From assembly GCA_022447605.1 (NCBI GenBank), contig JAKVBG010000001.1, positions 338,072-402,071 on the forward strand: a stretch of DNA of 64,000 nt, written 5' to 3'. The translations under genes and the position numbers were made by a program. The notes beneath the pieces were generated by a model, which saw nothing but the letters and a program-made list of their open reading frames with translations, was not told the origin of the DNA and ran no database searches. This DNA comes from Mariniblastus sp. GTDB taxonomy: Bacteria; Planctomycetota; Planctomycetia; Pirellulales; Pirellulaceae. This document shows, piece after piece, positions 8,041-20,514 of this stretch; the stretch's first letter is position 1; each line of letters opens with the position of its first letter.

Positions 8041-10454
8041 TCCGATCTCCGGCGACGGACGGACAACGACACCATCAAGGCCAGCCAGATACACCAGCCA
8101 ACCAGGCTGATCTGGGCTCCGCGAACAAACGAGAGAGGCCAATAGCGCCCCACGATTCGCCAACTGCCGGACGGGATCTCGTAGAACTGTCGGCCCTCAA
8201 TCGAAGTGGCCTTTCCGCTGCCAAAGGTCTCGATTGGCCGGCCATCTTCCTGGTTGATCAACTGGATTTTCCAGTCCCCGCTCTCTGGCGCCAAAGGTAT
8301 CAACTCAGAAGCCCTGTCGATCGTTCGACCACTGCCGGTCACGAAATCGGGCGGGATTTCGAAACGCAAATCAAAGGAACCGGATTTCACTTTGAGGATG
8401 ACCGAATCACCCAGCTGTTGCCGGTACTCTTCAATTCGTTTCAAGACACCGCGGGACGGGCCACTCGATTCAATCGATGCAAACGAGTTCGGGTGCACAA
8501 TCCGCAGGGGCAAATGATGCTTGGGAAACAGTGTCTCCCGTTGCCAGATGACATTTTCCGCCAATCGGTTTTCCGAACTTTTCACTGCAAAGCCTGAGCC
8601 CTGGTACGGATTGGGACTTAACGGTCTCGCTTTGAACTTCAACGAATCGACCGCTTGATCCCAAGGGACCCATGTTTGGTACTTCGGCTCGACAGGCGTT
8701 TCAAAGGCGGTGGCCGGAACCCCTGCCAACATCCAGCGGTTGGCGATGACCAGATCACCGATCAGGATTCCGAGAAAAAGAGCTCCCCAGATCAGTCGCC
8801 TGCCACGTCCCATCGCTATCCTCACCAGTACAAGCAGCCCCCCAACGAGTACCAGCATGGTCTGGCACACCGAGAACAGGACCACTCCCGACAACGACTC
8901 CATTTGCAGCGGACCAAAGACAGGGTCGCGGAACGGCTCGATCCACCGGGGCACCCAGGATGCCAGAAAACAACCGATCAGGCTGAGCAGAATCACACCC
9001 GCTGCCAACTGCATCATTCGCTGCAGGGGCAGCGGCCTGGACAGGGTGCGACCGGCCAGGATACTGATCGCCAGCACGGCGATCAGAAATAGCTTGGCCG
9101 GGTAACGGAACCAAAAGTACTTCGGCAGCGCCACCACCATCAACCAGTACAGGCCACCCACCTGAGGTCCTACCTGCCAGGCCCCCGCATCGCCTGAAAC
9201 CTGGCCCGCTTCTCCAAAGGTAAAAACAAAACCGAGTTCACCCAGCAACCAGGCCAACCCGTACCATCCAAACGAGGCGAGTGCAAACCAGAGACCAACG
9301 CGCGATAGCCAGATGTCTCTAGCGGACCGTCCCCACAAACGGAAACTGCAAAACGCCAGTAACAACGTCAGGACCCCCATGTAAATCGAGGGAACCCAGA
9401 CCCGGTCCGCACCTGGTAATCCCCCAACCCACCGTCGGTTGACAGGAAACGGCTGACCACTGACGTTGGGCCATAACAACTCGGCCAACGTCCAGGGTGG
9501 CATACTGAACTGGTAGATATGGGATTGATGGGAACCTGGCGGTGGATTACCCAGCAGGGCTTCTGCCACCGATGTCTGGACAGGGCTTTGAGCCAGGAAC
9601 CCATACAGGTTGACCGGCCCGTCGCGGGGTTGTGCCCGCCTGCTCGAATTGACGATCTCGTAACTCGGCAGCAGCTGGATGGCCGACAGGACGGACGTCA
9701 CCACGACCAGCAACAGCAGGCGGACCGTTTTAGCCCCTATCCAGGCCAGGGGCTGGCCTGCCTCACCCCGCCGACCGAACCGGCGAACCTGGGCAAACGA
9801 GGTGACAACCAGTGTAGCGGCCGCGATCAGTCCAACGTTGTAAACCATCTGTGGGTCACCCCCCAGCAGCATCAGGGCACAGACCGCCCCGCCCGCCAGC
9901 GGCCATTTCCAGCCAGGACGACAGAACATCATCCAGATACAGGTCAGCGCTAGCGGCAACCAGGCCGCCCCCACGAGGTAAATCACGTTATTGACCTGGA
10001 ACAGAACGCTCCCGCCAAACGCATAGCTGATCGCCGCCGTCGTCCCGCCCAGGCGATTACAGCGCAACGTCCGGGCCAAGTGGTAAGCGGTAGCGGCCGC
10101 CAACAAAACATGTAGCGACAAGTACCAGCCGTAACGGGTCGGAAAGGAGAGAAAACGGAAAAAAAAGACCAGTTTACCCGGATAAAAAATACTGCTCGAG
10201 CCGTCTGCCAACAATGGCTGGCCCCCACCGTCGTACAGGTTGTACAACGGTATGCCACCCGAAGCCCATTCCATGTCGATGAACTTGAACAGGGGGTAGT
10301 ACAGGTAAACTGAATCCCGAAAACCGGCGACATACTCTCCCGTGATAAACGGCCAGAAAAGGACCAGCCAGAGCACCACGATAATCAGGGCAGGCCAAAC
10401 AGAGTGCCAGCGACTACGACGATCGAAGACAATAGAAGTCACGTCAGCGTTCAC
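8037..10454 (-). CDS. YfhO-like polytopic membrane protein
   Basis: An 805-residue integral membrane protein with about a dozen hydrophobic segments through residue 570, an extracytoplasmic C-terminal domain (about 600-770) and a final membrane helix followed by RRRRSD. The N-terminal pattern FRDSVYLYYPLFKFI...GIPLYN and ADGSSSIFYPGKLVFF matches the YfhO/GT-C-like glycosyltransferase-related family. Its members are implicated in surface glycan or lipoteichoic acid modification in Firmicutes; the planctomycete substrate is unknown. It is convergent with the sulfotransferase gene. The ATG at 10454 begins MNADVTS ahead of a positively charged stretch and the first membrane segment. Confidence 0.8.
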   Translation of the reverse strand: MNADVTSIVFDRRSRWHSVWPALIIVVLWLVLFWPFITGEYVAGFRDSVYLYYPLFKFIDMEWASGGIPLYNLYDGGGQPLLADGSSSIFYPGKLVFFFRFLSFPTRYGWYLSLHVLLAAATAYHLARTLRCNRLGGTTAAISYAFGGSVLFQVNNVIYLVGAAWLPLALTCIWMMFCRPGWKWPLAGGAVCALMLLGGDPQMVYNVGLIAAATLVVTSFAQVRRFGRRGEAGQPLAWIGAKTVRLLLLVVVTSVLSAIQLLPSYEIVNSSRRAQPRDGPVNLYGFLAQSPVQTSVAEALLGNPPPGSHQSHIYQFSMPPWTLAELLWPNVSGQPFPVNRRWVGGLPGADRVWVPSIYMGVLTLLLAFCSFRLWGRSARDIWLSRVGLWFALASFGWYGLAWLLGELGFVFTFGEAGQVSGDAGAWQVGPQVGGLYWLMVVALPKYFWFRYPAKLFLIAVLAISILAGRTLSRPLPLQRMMQLAAGVILLSLIGCFLASWVPRWIEPFRDPVFGPLQMESLSGVVLFSVCQTMLVLVGGLLVLVRIAMGRGRRLIWGALFLGILIGDLVIANRWMLAGVPATAFETPVEPKYQTWVPWDQAVDSLKFKARPLSPNPYQGSGFAVKSSENRLAENVIWQRETLFPKHHLPLRIVHPNSFASIESSGPSRGVLKRIEEYRQQLGDSVILKVKSGSFDLRFEIPPDFVTGSGRTIDRASELIPLAPESGDWKIQLINQEDGRPIETFGSGKATSIEGRQFYEIPSGSWRIVGRYWPLSFVRGAQISLVGWCIWLALMVSLSVRRRRSD

Positions 10455-10666
10455 AGGAGATTAAATTGACCGTGGTCACGTAGAACCAGAGGGCCGAAAG
10501 AAAACCGTACCCGCATTAGATTTTCCCAGGGATATTCCAGCCAGTAGGGAGACCGATTTGTCAGGTCAAAAAAATCGAAATGCAGCGACTCGCCTCGCCG
10601 GGAAATCCACCGCTTGACAGATCCTTCCAGACGTCGGCGTTGGCCGAAACAATAGACCGAACGCGT

Positions 10667-11146
10667 TCAGCTCGCCTTGAGCATCTTTCTTGATTTCACG
10701 ACCGGCTGGCACTTGGGACAATTGAGCGACATTTTTGTTTCTCGCAACAACATCACGACCAACACGCCGCCAACCGTCAAGCAGAGGCCAAACACGACGG
10801 GAAACACGTTGGAGAAGATCAGGCCAAGCAGAGCCATCACAACACCCACAGCAAAAATACTCCGCCCCAGGATATTGCCAAACGGGTTGCTCTCTTTAAT
10901 GGCCGTCGGCACCAGACGCGTCTTACAGCGTTTGCAGGTCGGGGCGCGGCTGATGCGTGGCTTGCCCCGATGTTCCACTGCGGCGAACGCCTCATCCTCT
11001 TTTTCTGCCTGCTGGAGGATCCCCTTGCCAGGGCGGGGGGGCACCTGCACCAACTTGGAACAGGTCGGACAATCGATCAATTCCCCGACCTGGTGTCCCA
11101 GAGCGGTTAACGACTCTCCGCAATCGCATTGGAATTCGATGTTCAT
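10667..11146 (-). CDS. Zinc-ribbon membrane protein of unknown function
   Basis: A 159-residue protein starting MNIEFQCDCGESL at ATG 11146. An N-terminal zinc ribbon (CDCG...CPTC, about residues 6-29) is followed by a linker. A second metal site is built from CKRCKTR before and CPKC after a hydrophobic region with two membrane segments (about 100-140). N-terminal zinc ribbons of the form CxCG...CPxC are very common on planctomycete membrane and regulatory proteins. The frame is open further upstream to 11416, but homology-like content begins at this ATG. The function is unknown. Confidence 0.7.
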   Translation of the reverse strand: MNIEFQCDCGESLTALGHQVGELIDCPTCSKLVQVPPRPGKGILQQAEKEDEAFAAVEHRGKPRISRAPTCKRCKTRLVPTAIKESNPFGNILGRSIFAVGVVMALLGLIFSNVFPVVFGLCLTVGGVLVVMLLRETKMSLNCPKCQPVVKSRKMLKAS

Positions 11147-11439
11147 AATATTGTAAAATATCACACATTGTTCAAATTCCAACAGTTTTTGTTCCGGTTT
11201 CCTGACGGTTTTGGTCGATCTCCCCATAACCCCGGATTTGCCAAGACAGCCCGTCGGTTCGGGAGGCAAATTTCCCTCGCTAAATAGCAAGGCGAGGCCA
11301 GTTTGCCCGCTGGAACCGTTGCAGGCCTGGTCAAATTCGCTCGGGGGCTCATTGCGTGTCCCCACAGTTTTTACGCCGCGCAGCTGATCCATCGCGGAGA
11401 AAAATTCGGCATTCACGGTTTTTCAAAGGGAGCGAGAGA

Positions 11440-12312
11440 GTGGACATCCACCCGCGTGAAGACTCATTCCAACTGCCGTTTCGACCTTCACCACAACTCG
11501 AAGTCGCCCTACGTGCTGCCGAAGCGGCCGGCCGTATCATCAACGATTTTTACAGAACTGGATTTCAAGCCAGCGTGAAACAGACCGCCGGGCAATCGGC
11601 CGGCTTGGTCACCGAAGCCGACATGGCTGCCGAACAGGCCATCGTGCAGACCGTTCGGAATGCTTTCCCGACGGATCACATTTTGGCTGAAGAAACAGCA
11701 GCCAAAGCAATCGAAACGGTCGAAGCCAACCAAATCGAGAAAGCCCTGTGGGTCATCGACCCGCTCGATGGCACCAATAACTTTGCCCATCGAATTCCGC
11801 ATTTCTCGATTTCCATTGCCTGTTGCCACCAGGGTAAGCCGACCTGCGGAGTGGTGCTGGACCCACTACACAACGACTGGTACGTCGCCGAACGTGGCAA
11901 GGGAGCCTGGCATAATCAACAGAAGGTTCGTGTAAACGATCACACCGAACTTTCCGAAACGATGGTCGCCGTCGGGTTTTACTACGATCGGGGTGAAATG
12001 ATGCGCTCAACCCTGGCCGCTATGGAGGATTTTTTCAACCTGAACGTCCACGGGATTCGGAGAATGGGATCGGCTGCCCTCGACCTGGTCTCTGTTGCGG
12101 TCGGGCGTTTTGGTGTCTATTTCGAGTATTTCCTGTCACCCTGGGACTTTGCCGCAGCCTGGCTCTTTCTACAGGAAGCGGGCGGAGTCATCACTGACGG
12201 CCACGGCGAAGATTTGCAACTGCGGCCATCATCGGTGCTGGCATCCAACCCACACCTGTCTGAGCAGGCATTGAGCATCGTCAACCGAAATCACCCCATG
12301 GACGGCCCTTAG
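11440..12312 (+). CDS. Inositol monophosphatase family protein
   Basis: A Mg2+-dependent sugar/inositol phosphatase-fold enzyme of 290 residues. Metal-binding motifs are visible: AEET (83-86), the signature WVIDPLDGTNNF (104-115) and SPWDFAAAW near the C-terminus. The substrate could be inositol-1-phosphate, histidinol phosphate, or a nucleotide such as PAP (CysQ-like); the sequence alone does not decide. I chose the GTG at 11440 because GGGAG lies seven bases upstream; the frame is open further upstream but that extension looks non-homologous. It is followed after nine bases by a small membrane-protein gene, probably in the same transcript. Confidence 0.88.
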   Translation: MDIHPREDSFQLPFRPSPQLEVALRAAEAAGRIINDFYRTGFQASVKQTAGQSAGLVTEADMAAEQAIVQTVRNAFPTDHILAEETAAKAIETVEANQIEKALWVIDPLDGTNNFAHRIPHFSISIACCHQGKPTCGVVLDPLHNDWYVAERGKGAWHNQQKVRVNDHTELSETMVAVGFYYDRGEMMRSTLAAMEDFFNLNVHGIRRMGSAALDLVSVAVGRFGVYFEYFLSPWDFAAAWLFLQEAGGVITDGHGEDLQLRPSSVLASNPHLSEQALSIVNRNHPMDGP

Positions 12313-12321
12313 TCGATCAAA

Positions 12322-12918
12322 ATGCTCAAGTACCTGTTTCTCAAACCATCCGATGACTCCCCAAGCGGACCGTGGCTGGAGGTACCGCCGGAGGCAGACG
12401 TGTTCACTTACCACCGGGAACATGCCGGCCGAGCACTCCTGTTCGGATTGATATTGGCGGCCATCATCGAAGCGACCGCGCTCCATTGGTTGATCTCCCT
12501 CTGGAGTCACTGGCTTGCCCTGGCAGCCACCGTGACAACGGTTTGGCTGATCCTGCAGATCCTGGCTCAAATCCGCGCCGTCGGGCTGCGGCCCATCTAC
12601 ATCAACCAGGGCCATCTCATCCTGCGAAACGGAGCATTTGACCTGGCTGATGTGCCTGTCTCTCAAATTGAATCGATCGAAAAATCGTCGAGGGAACCGA
12701 ACTGCGAAAAAGGGGATCTGGCACCGCTGAACGTCAGTTTTCCGGCCTCCCACAATATCATCATGAGATTAAAAGAACCTGCCGAAGCGACCCTGCTGAA
12801 CCGGAAGAAGCGAGATTTCCAGATCGCCCTATTGGCCATCGATGAGGGCGAACGGCTGGTTGAAACGGTCGACAACCAGTTAGCTGAAATCAGGGAAACC
12901 GAGGCGAGGATGGACTAA
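12322..12918 (+). CDS. Small membrane protein with PH-like cytosolic domain, unknown function
   Basis: A 198-residue protein with two closely spaced membrane helices (about 38-82), then a soluble segment beginning RPIYINQGHLILRNGAFDLADVPVSQIESIE. This resembles the bacterial PH-like domains in which a short membrane hairpin precedes a beta-rich domain. The C-terminus is charged and helical. It probably shares a transcript with the upstream phosphatase. The stop overlaps the stop of atpC on the opposite strand by four bases. The role is unknown. Confidence 0.6.
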   Translation: MLKYLFLKPSDDSPSGPWLEVPPEADVFTYHREHAGRALLFGLILAAIIEATALHWLISLWSHWLALAATVTTVWLILQILAQIRAVGLRPIYINQGHLILRNGAFDLADVPVSQIESIEKSSREPNCEKGDLAPLNVSFPASHNIIMRLKEPAEATLLNRKKRDFQIALLAIDEGERLVETVDNQLAEIRETEARMD

Positions 12919-13310
12919 GGATTGTTCTCGGCCATGCGTATCTGCGCTTTGGCCTGGGCAATCGCTTTCTGTTTCAATTCCATCAATTCGGTATTGTTGG
13001 CCGGTTCTCGTTCGGCCGTCTCCAGATCCTGTTTGGCAGCGGACAGGTCAATTTCCCCTGCCGGAATGCTGCGCCCGGTCAAAACAGAAACGACGTCAGC
13101 GGAAACCTGAACAAAACCGCCATCCACATAATAACGACTGACCTGGTCTCCACTGACCGTCCGCAACTCGCCGGGCCCCAATCGCTCGACCAGCGGTGCA
13201 TGGCCATTGTAGATACCACGTTCACCATCAAAACTGGGAACGATGACCGAATCGACCTGTTGATCCAGTGTCGTTCGTTCCGGTGTTACAACAACAATTT
13301 GCAATGACAT
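12915..13310 (-). CDS. atpC: F1 ATP synthase epsilon subunit
   Basis: The rotor subunit of F1 that couples gamma to the c-ring and can inhibit hydrolysis; 131 residues, normal length. It has the N-terminal beta-sandwich with VVTPERTTLDQQVDSVIVPSFDGERGIYNGHAPLVERL, typical of epsilon, and a short helical C-terminus with AKAQIRMAENN. It is the last gene of the atp operon, 46 bp after atpD, and terminates convergently against the neighbouring small membrane-protein gene. Confidence 0.95.
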   Translation of the reverse strand: MSLQIVVVTPERTTLDQQVDSVIVPSFDGERGIYNGHAPLVERLGPGELRTVSGDQVSRYYVDGGFVQVSADVVSVLTGRSIPAGEIDLSAAKQDLETAEREPANNTELMELKQKAIAQAKAQIRMAENNP

Positions 13311-13356
13311 TTTCTAGGAACCTTGTTTGGCAGACCACCCGTCAGGAGCAACCCGT

Positions 13357-14808
<1,452 letters not shown>

Positions 14809-14871
14809 TCAGGAAGTCTCTATATCAAATGATTGGTAAGAGTAATCTGAATTCTTATCTGCTGTCTTGGT

Positions 14872-15783
14872 TTATCCTTCGAGTGCTTCCACACCACCGA
14901 TCACCTCCATGATCTCACCGGTAATCTGGGACTGTCGGGCACGGTTGTAGGTACGAGACAGATCCTTGATCATCTCGTTGGCATTCTCGGTCGCATTCTT
15001 CATGGCAACCATCCTGGAAATATGCTCGCTGACCGCGGCATCCAGGAAGCACTTGAACAGTTTGACCTTGAAACTGGTCGGCACCACTTCGTCCAGGATG
15101 CTCCTGGCATCGGGCAGAAACTCGTAGAGCGAAACGGATTCACTGTAACCCGATTCCTCGCCCTCTGAGTTCACCCCTTCCAGCTCACCCAGCGGCAACA
15201 AGGTCTCGACCACGGCCTCCTGGCGGGAACTGGAAATGAACCGGGTGTAGGCCACATCCAACCGGTCGAGTTCACCGGATGCGAATTCCCGCAGGTAGCG
15301 ATCGGCAATCTTGTCGATCGTGGCGAACTCGGGATCATCCTCGATCACCGAAACGCCTTCGTCATCGACAAATGACTCATCCACCTCGATTCCCCGAAAG
15401 CGGAAGCCGGAGTTACCCCGCTTGCCAACCACCTCGGTCTTGACCGAGGCAAAATCCTGCTGCATCTCTTCCCGGCGACCGATAGCCGCCCGGATGACAT
15501 TGCCGTTGTAACCGCCACACAACCCTCGGTTGGCCGAAATCGTCAACACCGTGCAAGCTTCGTTGGAATCCCGCGACTCCAGCAAAGGGTGACTGACTTC
15601 CAGACCCGCTTCCGCCAGGTCTGCCACCAGGGATGTGATTCGCTGCGTGTAGTCGGTTGCCGCCGAGGCACGATCCATCGCTTTTTTGAACCGCGCAGTG
15701 GCGATCAACTCCATCGTTCGCGTGATCTTTTTGATGTTGCGAATCGATTTGCGTCGTTTATCAAGTGCTCTGGCGTTAGCCAT
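14872..15783 (-). CDS. atpG: F1 ATP synthase gamma subunit
   Basis: The central stalk subunit, 303 residues. The N-terminal coiled-coil starts MANARALDKRRKSIRNIKKITRTMELIATARFKKA in pattern, with the conserved TMELIA and ISANRGLCGGYNGN motifs. The C-terminal coiled-coil ends with NATENANEMI and TYNRARQSQITGEIMEVIGGVEAL, the usual rotor helix. Its acidic insert near residues 205-225 is slightly longer than in enterobacterial gamma. It lies between alpha and beta in the standard operon order. Confidence 0.97.
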   Translation of the reverse strand: MANARALDKRRKSIRNIKKITRTMELIATARFKKAMDRASAATDYTQRITSLVADLAEAGLEVSHPLLESRDSNEACTVLTISANRGLCGGYNGNVIRAAIGRREEMQQDFASVKTEVVGKRGNSGFRFRGIEVDESFVDDEGVSVIEDDPEFATIDKIADRYLREFASGELDRLDVAYTRFISSSRQEAVVETLLPLGELEGVNSEGEESGYSESVSLYEFLPDARSILDEVVPTSFKVKLFKCFLDAAVSEHISRMVAMKNATENANEMIKDLSRTYNRARQSQITGEIMEVIGGVEALEG

Positions 15784-15845
15784 CGGTTATTCCAAAAAAG
15801 GTTTTGGTCGGCTGCATCCCGCGGGCGGCAAGCGACCGGTCAATC

Positions 15846-17387
<1,542 letters not shown>

Positions 17388-17461
17388 TTAATACGAACCA
17401 ACCCAAGGGCGGTTCATGGTCTGTTTTTTCAGCTTGAATGTTCTTCTCAACTAACGGCTGG

Positions 17462-18082
17462 CTAATCTGCCATGAAATTTTCTATCGATTGGCGAATGGC
17501 ATCCGTTGTTCGTTTCACGGCCTTGGCCCGAACGCGGCCCAACTGGTTGACCACGCTGCCGTCATAGACGGTGTCGCCCACCCGAACCACCATGCCACCA
17601 ATAATCGTGCCATCGACCTTGGCCGACAGTCCAACCTGTTTACCCAGGACAGCCGACAACTTCGACTGCAGCTTCTGCCGCACCGAATCATCGACCTGGT
17701 GGGCCGTCGTCAACGTCGCCTGGACCCGTCCTGCCATCTCGTCGTGCAGACGATGGGCGGCCGAACGAATCGCTGCCAGGCAATCGAACCGATCCTTGGA
17801 CCCGACAATTTTCAAAAAGTTGACCAGGTCCTGGCTGACCTTGCCCCCAAATATTTTCTGCACCAAGCGATCTTTTTCCGCCCCGGAAATCCGCGGTGAC
17901 TCCAATGCGAGCTTGAGCTGCGGCGTCGACTCAACCGAGTCGACCACGGCATCGAGCTCGCCAATCAGCGAATCAACCGCCTGCTTCTGTTGGCCAAACC
18001 CAAGCAGAGCCTGAGCATAGACCTTGCCCAGCTGATGCTGGTCAGAGTCGAAAACCGTGGCGTGTTTTACGTCCTGGTCCAT
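17462..18082 (-). CDS. atpH: F1 ATP synthase delta subunit (OSCP)
   Basis: The stator subunit connecting F1 to the b subunits, 206 residues. It has the typical N-terminal six-helix domain (KVYAQALLGFGQQ...LDAVVDSVESTPQLK) and a C-terminal domain ending with LSAKVDGTIIGGMVVRVGDTVYDGSVVNQL, characteristic of delta/OSCP. It lies seven bases downstream of atpF, consistent with translational coupling. Confidence 0.94.
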   Translation of the reverse strand: MDQDVKHATVFDSDQHQLGKVYAQALLGFGQQKQAVDSLIGELDAVVDSVESTPQLKLALESPRISGAEKDRLVQKIFGGKVSQDLVNFLKIVGSKDRFDCLAAIRSAAHRLHDEMAGRVQATLTTAHQVDDSVRQKLQSKLSAVLGKQVGLSAKVDGTIIGGMVVRVGDTVYDGSVVNQLGRVRAKAVKRTTDAIRQSIENFMAD

Positions 18083-18089
18083 CGCTGGA

Positions 18090-18638
18090 TTAAGCTCCGT
18101 TGGTAAAACTGTTGATCGAATCCTCGATCAGCTTGTCGTGATCCTGTTTGTCCAACGATCGACCGACAATGCTGCCGGCCAGCAGGACTGCCGAATCGAC
18201 GCTCTTTTCCGCCAACTCGCGAACGGCCGCATTCTTGGCCGCCTCAATGTCGGCCAGAGCGCGATCCCGGATCCGCTGGGCTTCCTCCTGCGCCTCGGCC
18301 AGGATCCGATCCTTGAGAGCGACCGCATCCTGCTTCGCTTCATCCAGAACGGACTTCGCTTCCTCGGCAACCTTGGCCAATTGCTCTTCATGTTGACGAA
18401 GATGAGCGTGCGCCTTTTCATGCGCTTGCTCTGCATCCTCGATCTTCTTGGCAATATTTTCTTCGCGATTATTCAGCCCCTGGATCAGTGGCTTCCAAGC
18501 ATACTTGCTCAGCACGATCAACATTCCCAGGAAGATGACCAGCGTCCATAGCGCCAAGTCTGCATTGAAGACCAGTGGATCGGCCTCTCCACCGCCCGCA
18601 GCCAATATCAGCAACGGTGCATGAAAGCTACCCAACAT
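18090..18638 (-). CDS. atpF: Fo ATP synthase b subunit
   Basis: A membrane-anchored stator stalk subunit, 182 residues. One N-terminal membrane helix (about 30-48, LALWTLVIFLGMLIVLSK) is followed by YAWKPLIQGLNNREENIAKKIEDAE, the standard b-subunit linker pattern, then a long Ala/Glu/Lys-rich coiled coil. Only one b gene is present, so the stalk is probably a homodimer. It sits between atpE and atpH. Confidence 0.95.
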   Translation of the reverse strand: MLGSFHAPLLILAAGGGEADPLVFNADLALWTLVIFLGMLIVLSKYAWKPLIQGLNNREENIAKKIEDAEQAHEKAHAHLRQHEEQLAKVAEEAKSVLDEAKQDAVALKDRILAEAQEEAQRIRDRALADIEAAKNAAVRELAEKSVDSAVLLAGSIVGRSLDKQDHDKLIEDSINSFTNGA

Positions 18639-18673
18639 TGCTCACTCCAAATTCAACGGTTGAACGAACCAAC

Positions 18674-18982
18674 CTACTTAGCGACCAAGAAACAGATGAG
18701 TAGGGCAAAGAACGCTGCACCTTCAATCAGGGCGGCGAAAATAATGCCAACTGTCTGAACCTTGGCGGCCATTTCTGGCTGGCGAGCAACACTCTCGCAA
18801 GCCGATCCGCCAATTTTACCAATACCGATCCCGGCACCCAAAATTGCCAGACCCGCACCAATCCCGGCGATCCCAGGAACCAAAGCTCCAGCCAGACCGC
18901 CACCCGAACCGTCCTGCGCCATCAAAGGAGTGCAGAGCAATCCAAGACCCAAAAAGGTCGCCATCATTACCCATTTAGACAT
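18674..18982 (-). CDS. atpE: Fo ATP synthase c subunit
   Basis: The proteolipid ring subunit: two membrane helices joined by a polar loop (ARQPE, about 66-70), with the ion-binding carboxylate E87 in AALIEGAAFFALL. The sequence lacks the Gln and the Ser/Thr after the glutamate that mark sodium-binding rings, so proton coupling is likely. At 102 residues it is longer than usual c subunits because of a signal-peptide-like N-terminus (residues 1-23, ending LMAQ) that may be cleaved. It starts at ATG 18982 just before atpF in the operon. Confidence 0.96.
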   Translation of the reverse strand: MSKWVMMATFLGLGLLCTPLMAQDGSGGGLAGALVPGIAGIGAGLAILGAGIGIGKIGGSACESVARQPEMAAKVQTVGIIFAALIEGAAFFALLICFLVAK

Positions 18983-19052
18983 CTAAAAGTCTCCGTCGTA
19001 TCGTTGTCAATGTAAATGTAAATTTGTTAACTGGATCCGTGGCAAACTCACG

Positions 19053-20075
19053 CTAGTGAGGATGCAAAGCTGCCCCAATAAACAGGGCCGCCAAAAAAGT
19101 AAAAACATAAGCCTGCAAACAGGCAACAAACAGTTCCAACAGGCTGAGGGCAACCGCCACCACAACCACCAGGGGACCGACCACATAGACCATCAAGCTG
19201 GCCGCGACTACCCCGATAAAACCGAGGAAGACGGCCAACACCAGATGACCGGCAAACATGTTGGCAAACAGGCGAATGGCCAACACAAAGTGCTTCACAA
19301 ACAGGCCAAACACCTCAATTGCCCAAATCGCAGGGATCAGGACGATCGCCAACGCGGGCGAAAGATCCATGGTGGGAACTTGCGCTTTGATAAAACCGAC
19401 TAACCCCATTTTCTTGATGCCGACACCCATCACGATCACAAAGGTGATCACTGCCAGGACCGCCGTTACGGCCAGCGCACCGGTGGCACCTCCCAGTGTG
19501 GGGATCATGCCAAACAGGTTGAGCACGATGATGAAGAAAAAGAGGGTCAACAGGAATGGCAGGAAGCGGTCGGCATCCTGTTTGCCGATACTCGGAACCG
19601 CAATGTCGTTACGTATGAAGCAGACGATCGACTCCAGGAAATTCCAGAGTCGACCCTTGGGAGCTCTCCCCTCCGGGGTCACCTTCCGAGCCAGCCAGAC
19701 GTAGGCCACGGTAATCACGATCGCGGCCAGCAGTTCAAGCGCCATGAACTTCGTCGGCCGACCGATGAAGTTCATGCCCGGAATCATCGGGGCCTCTTTG
19801 GTATAGCCCGTCAGGTTCGGAATCGAGACTTTGCCAGTCGATGAAATGAATTTGGGAACCTCAAAGTAGTGGCTGTCCTGCACATGCCCGAACAGGTGGT
19901 CGGGATGCATGTAGTGATCCAACCCTTCTTGCAGTGTATAGCCATCGCTGTGATCGGCAGCATCGCCGTGGTGCACGGCGTCATCGGCACCATGGCTTTC
20001 ATCCGAATGGGTTGTCCCATGCGGATCGTCTTTGGTCTCTTTATCATCCTCAATGAATGGCACTTTGGACCTCAT
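19053..20075 (-). CDS. atpB: Fo ATP synthase a subunit with His/Asp-rich N-terminal extension
   Basis: The stator channel subunit, 340 residues. The C-terminal membrane domain has the essential arginine in LAIRLFANMFAGHL and a terminal helix with Glu and Gln in SLLELFVACLQAYVFTFLA. The first 75 residues are unusual: acidic and very rich in His and Asp (HG, HSDE, HH, HYMHPDH, HVQDSHYFE), with no hydrophobic segment, making the protein some 70 residues longer than E. coli AtpB. The 5' end overlaps the preceding small gene by 26 bp, implying translational coupling. A role for the His-rich tail in metal or proton handling is speculation. Confidence 0.95.
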   Translation of the reverse strand: MRSKVPFIEDDKETKDDPHGTTHSDESHGADDAVHHGDAADHSDGYTLQEGLDHYMHPDHLFGHVQDSHYFEVPKFISSTGKVSIPNLTGYTKEAPMIPGMNFIGRPTKFMALELLAAIVITVAYVWLARKVTPEGRAPKGRLWNFLESIVCFIRNDIAVPSIGKQDADRFLPFLLTLFFFIIVLNLFGMIPTLGGATGALAVTAVLAVITFVIVMGVGIKKMGLVGFIKAQVPTMDLSPALAIVLIPAIWAIEVFGLFVKHFVLAIRLFANMFAGHLVLAVFLGFIGVVAASLMVYVVGPLVVVVAVALSLLELFVACLQAYVFTFLAALFIGAALHPH

Positions 20076-20514
20076 TCAAACTCTGACCGTCCGGGGAATG
20101 ACCCAACCGGAACACGGACAGTAACACACTGGTGATGAACCCTGTGGCATATACAAAAACGATCATGAAAACGACATGATCGACAAGCTCGGGAATAGAA
20201 TACACAAACAAGAGAATGACGAGCAGCGGCATTCCAGTGCGACAAAATGTCGCCCCGCCCATCCGGATGAAAATAAAGTCGTCACCCCGGGGAACTTCAC
20301 TGGCGATCAGGCCCAAAATCATTGGGATCCAGATCATAAAAAACACGAACAAGCCATGCAGCAGGGTAACGGGCGTTGGACTGAGCAGATTCTGCAGAAC
20401 GGCGCTACAAAAAGCGGCCAATCCGATGCTCAATGTCAGGATCAGGCCGCGCAACAGCATGCCAGTCAGATCGTTCTGTCGAAACGGGGATTCAGTTCGG
20501 AGGGGACGGCTCAT
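20050..20514 (-). CDS. AtpI-like four-helix membrane protein of the atp operon
   Basis: A 154-residue protein with four predicted membrane segments (about 18-40, 50-72, 92-110 and 115-140), encoded directly upstream of and overlapping atpB. Its position and topology match the ATP synthase subunit I class, which assists c-ring assembly or Mg2+ supply, although sequence resemblance by eye is weak. The 26-bp overlap with atpB and 23-bp overlap with the upstream atpZ-like gene indicate tight coupling. Confidence 0.7.
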   Translation of the reverse strand: MSRPLRTESPFRQNDLTGMLLRGLILTLSIGLAAFCSAVLQNLLSPTPVTLLHGLFVFFMIWIPMILGLIASEVPRGDDFIFIRMGGATFCRTGMPLLVILLFVYSIPELVDHVVFMIVFVYATGFITSVLLSVFRLGHSPDGQSLNEVQSAIH

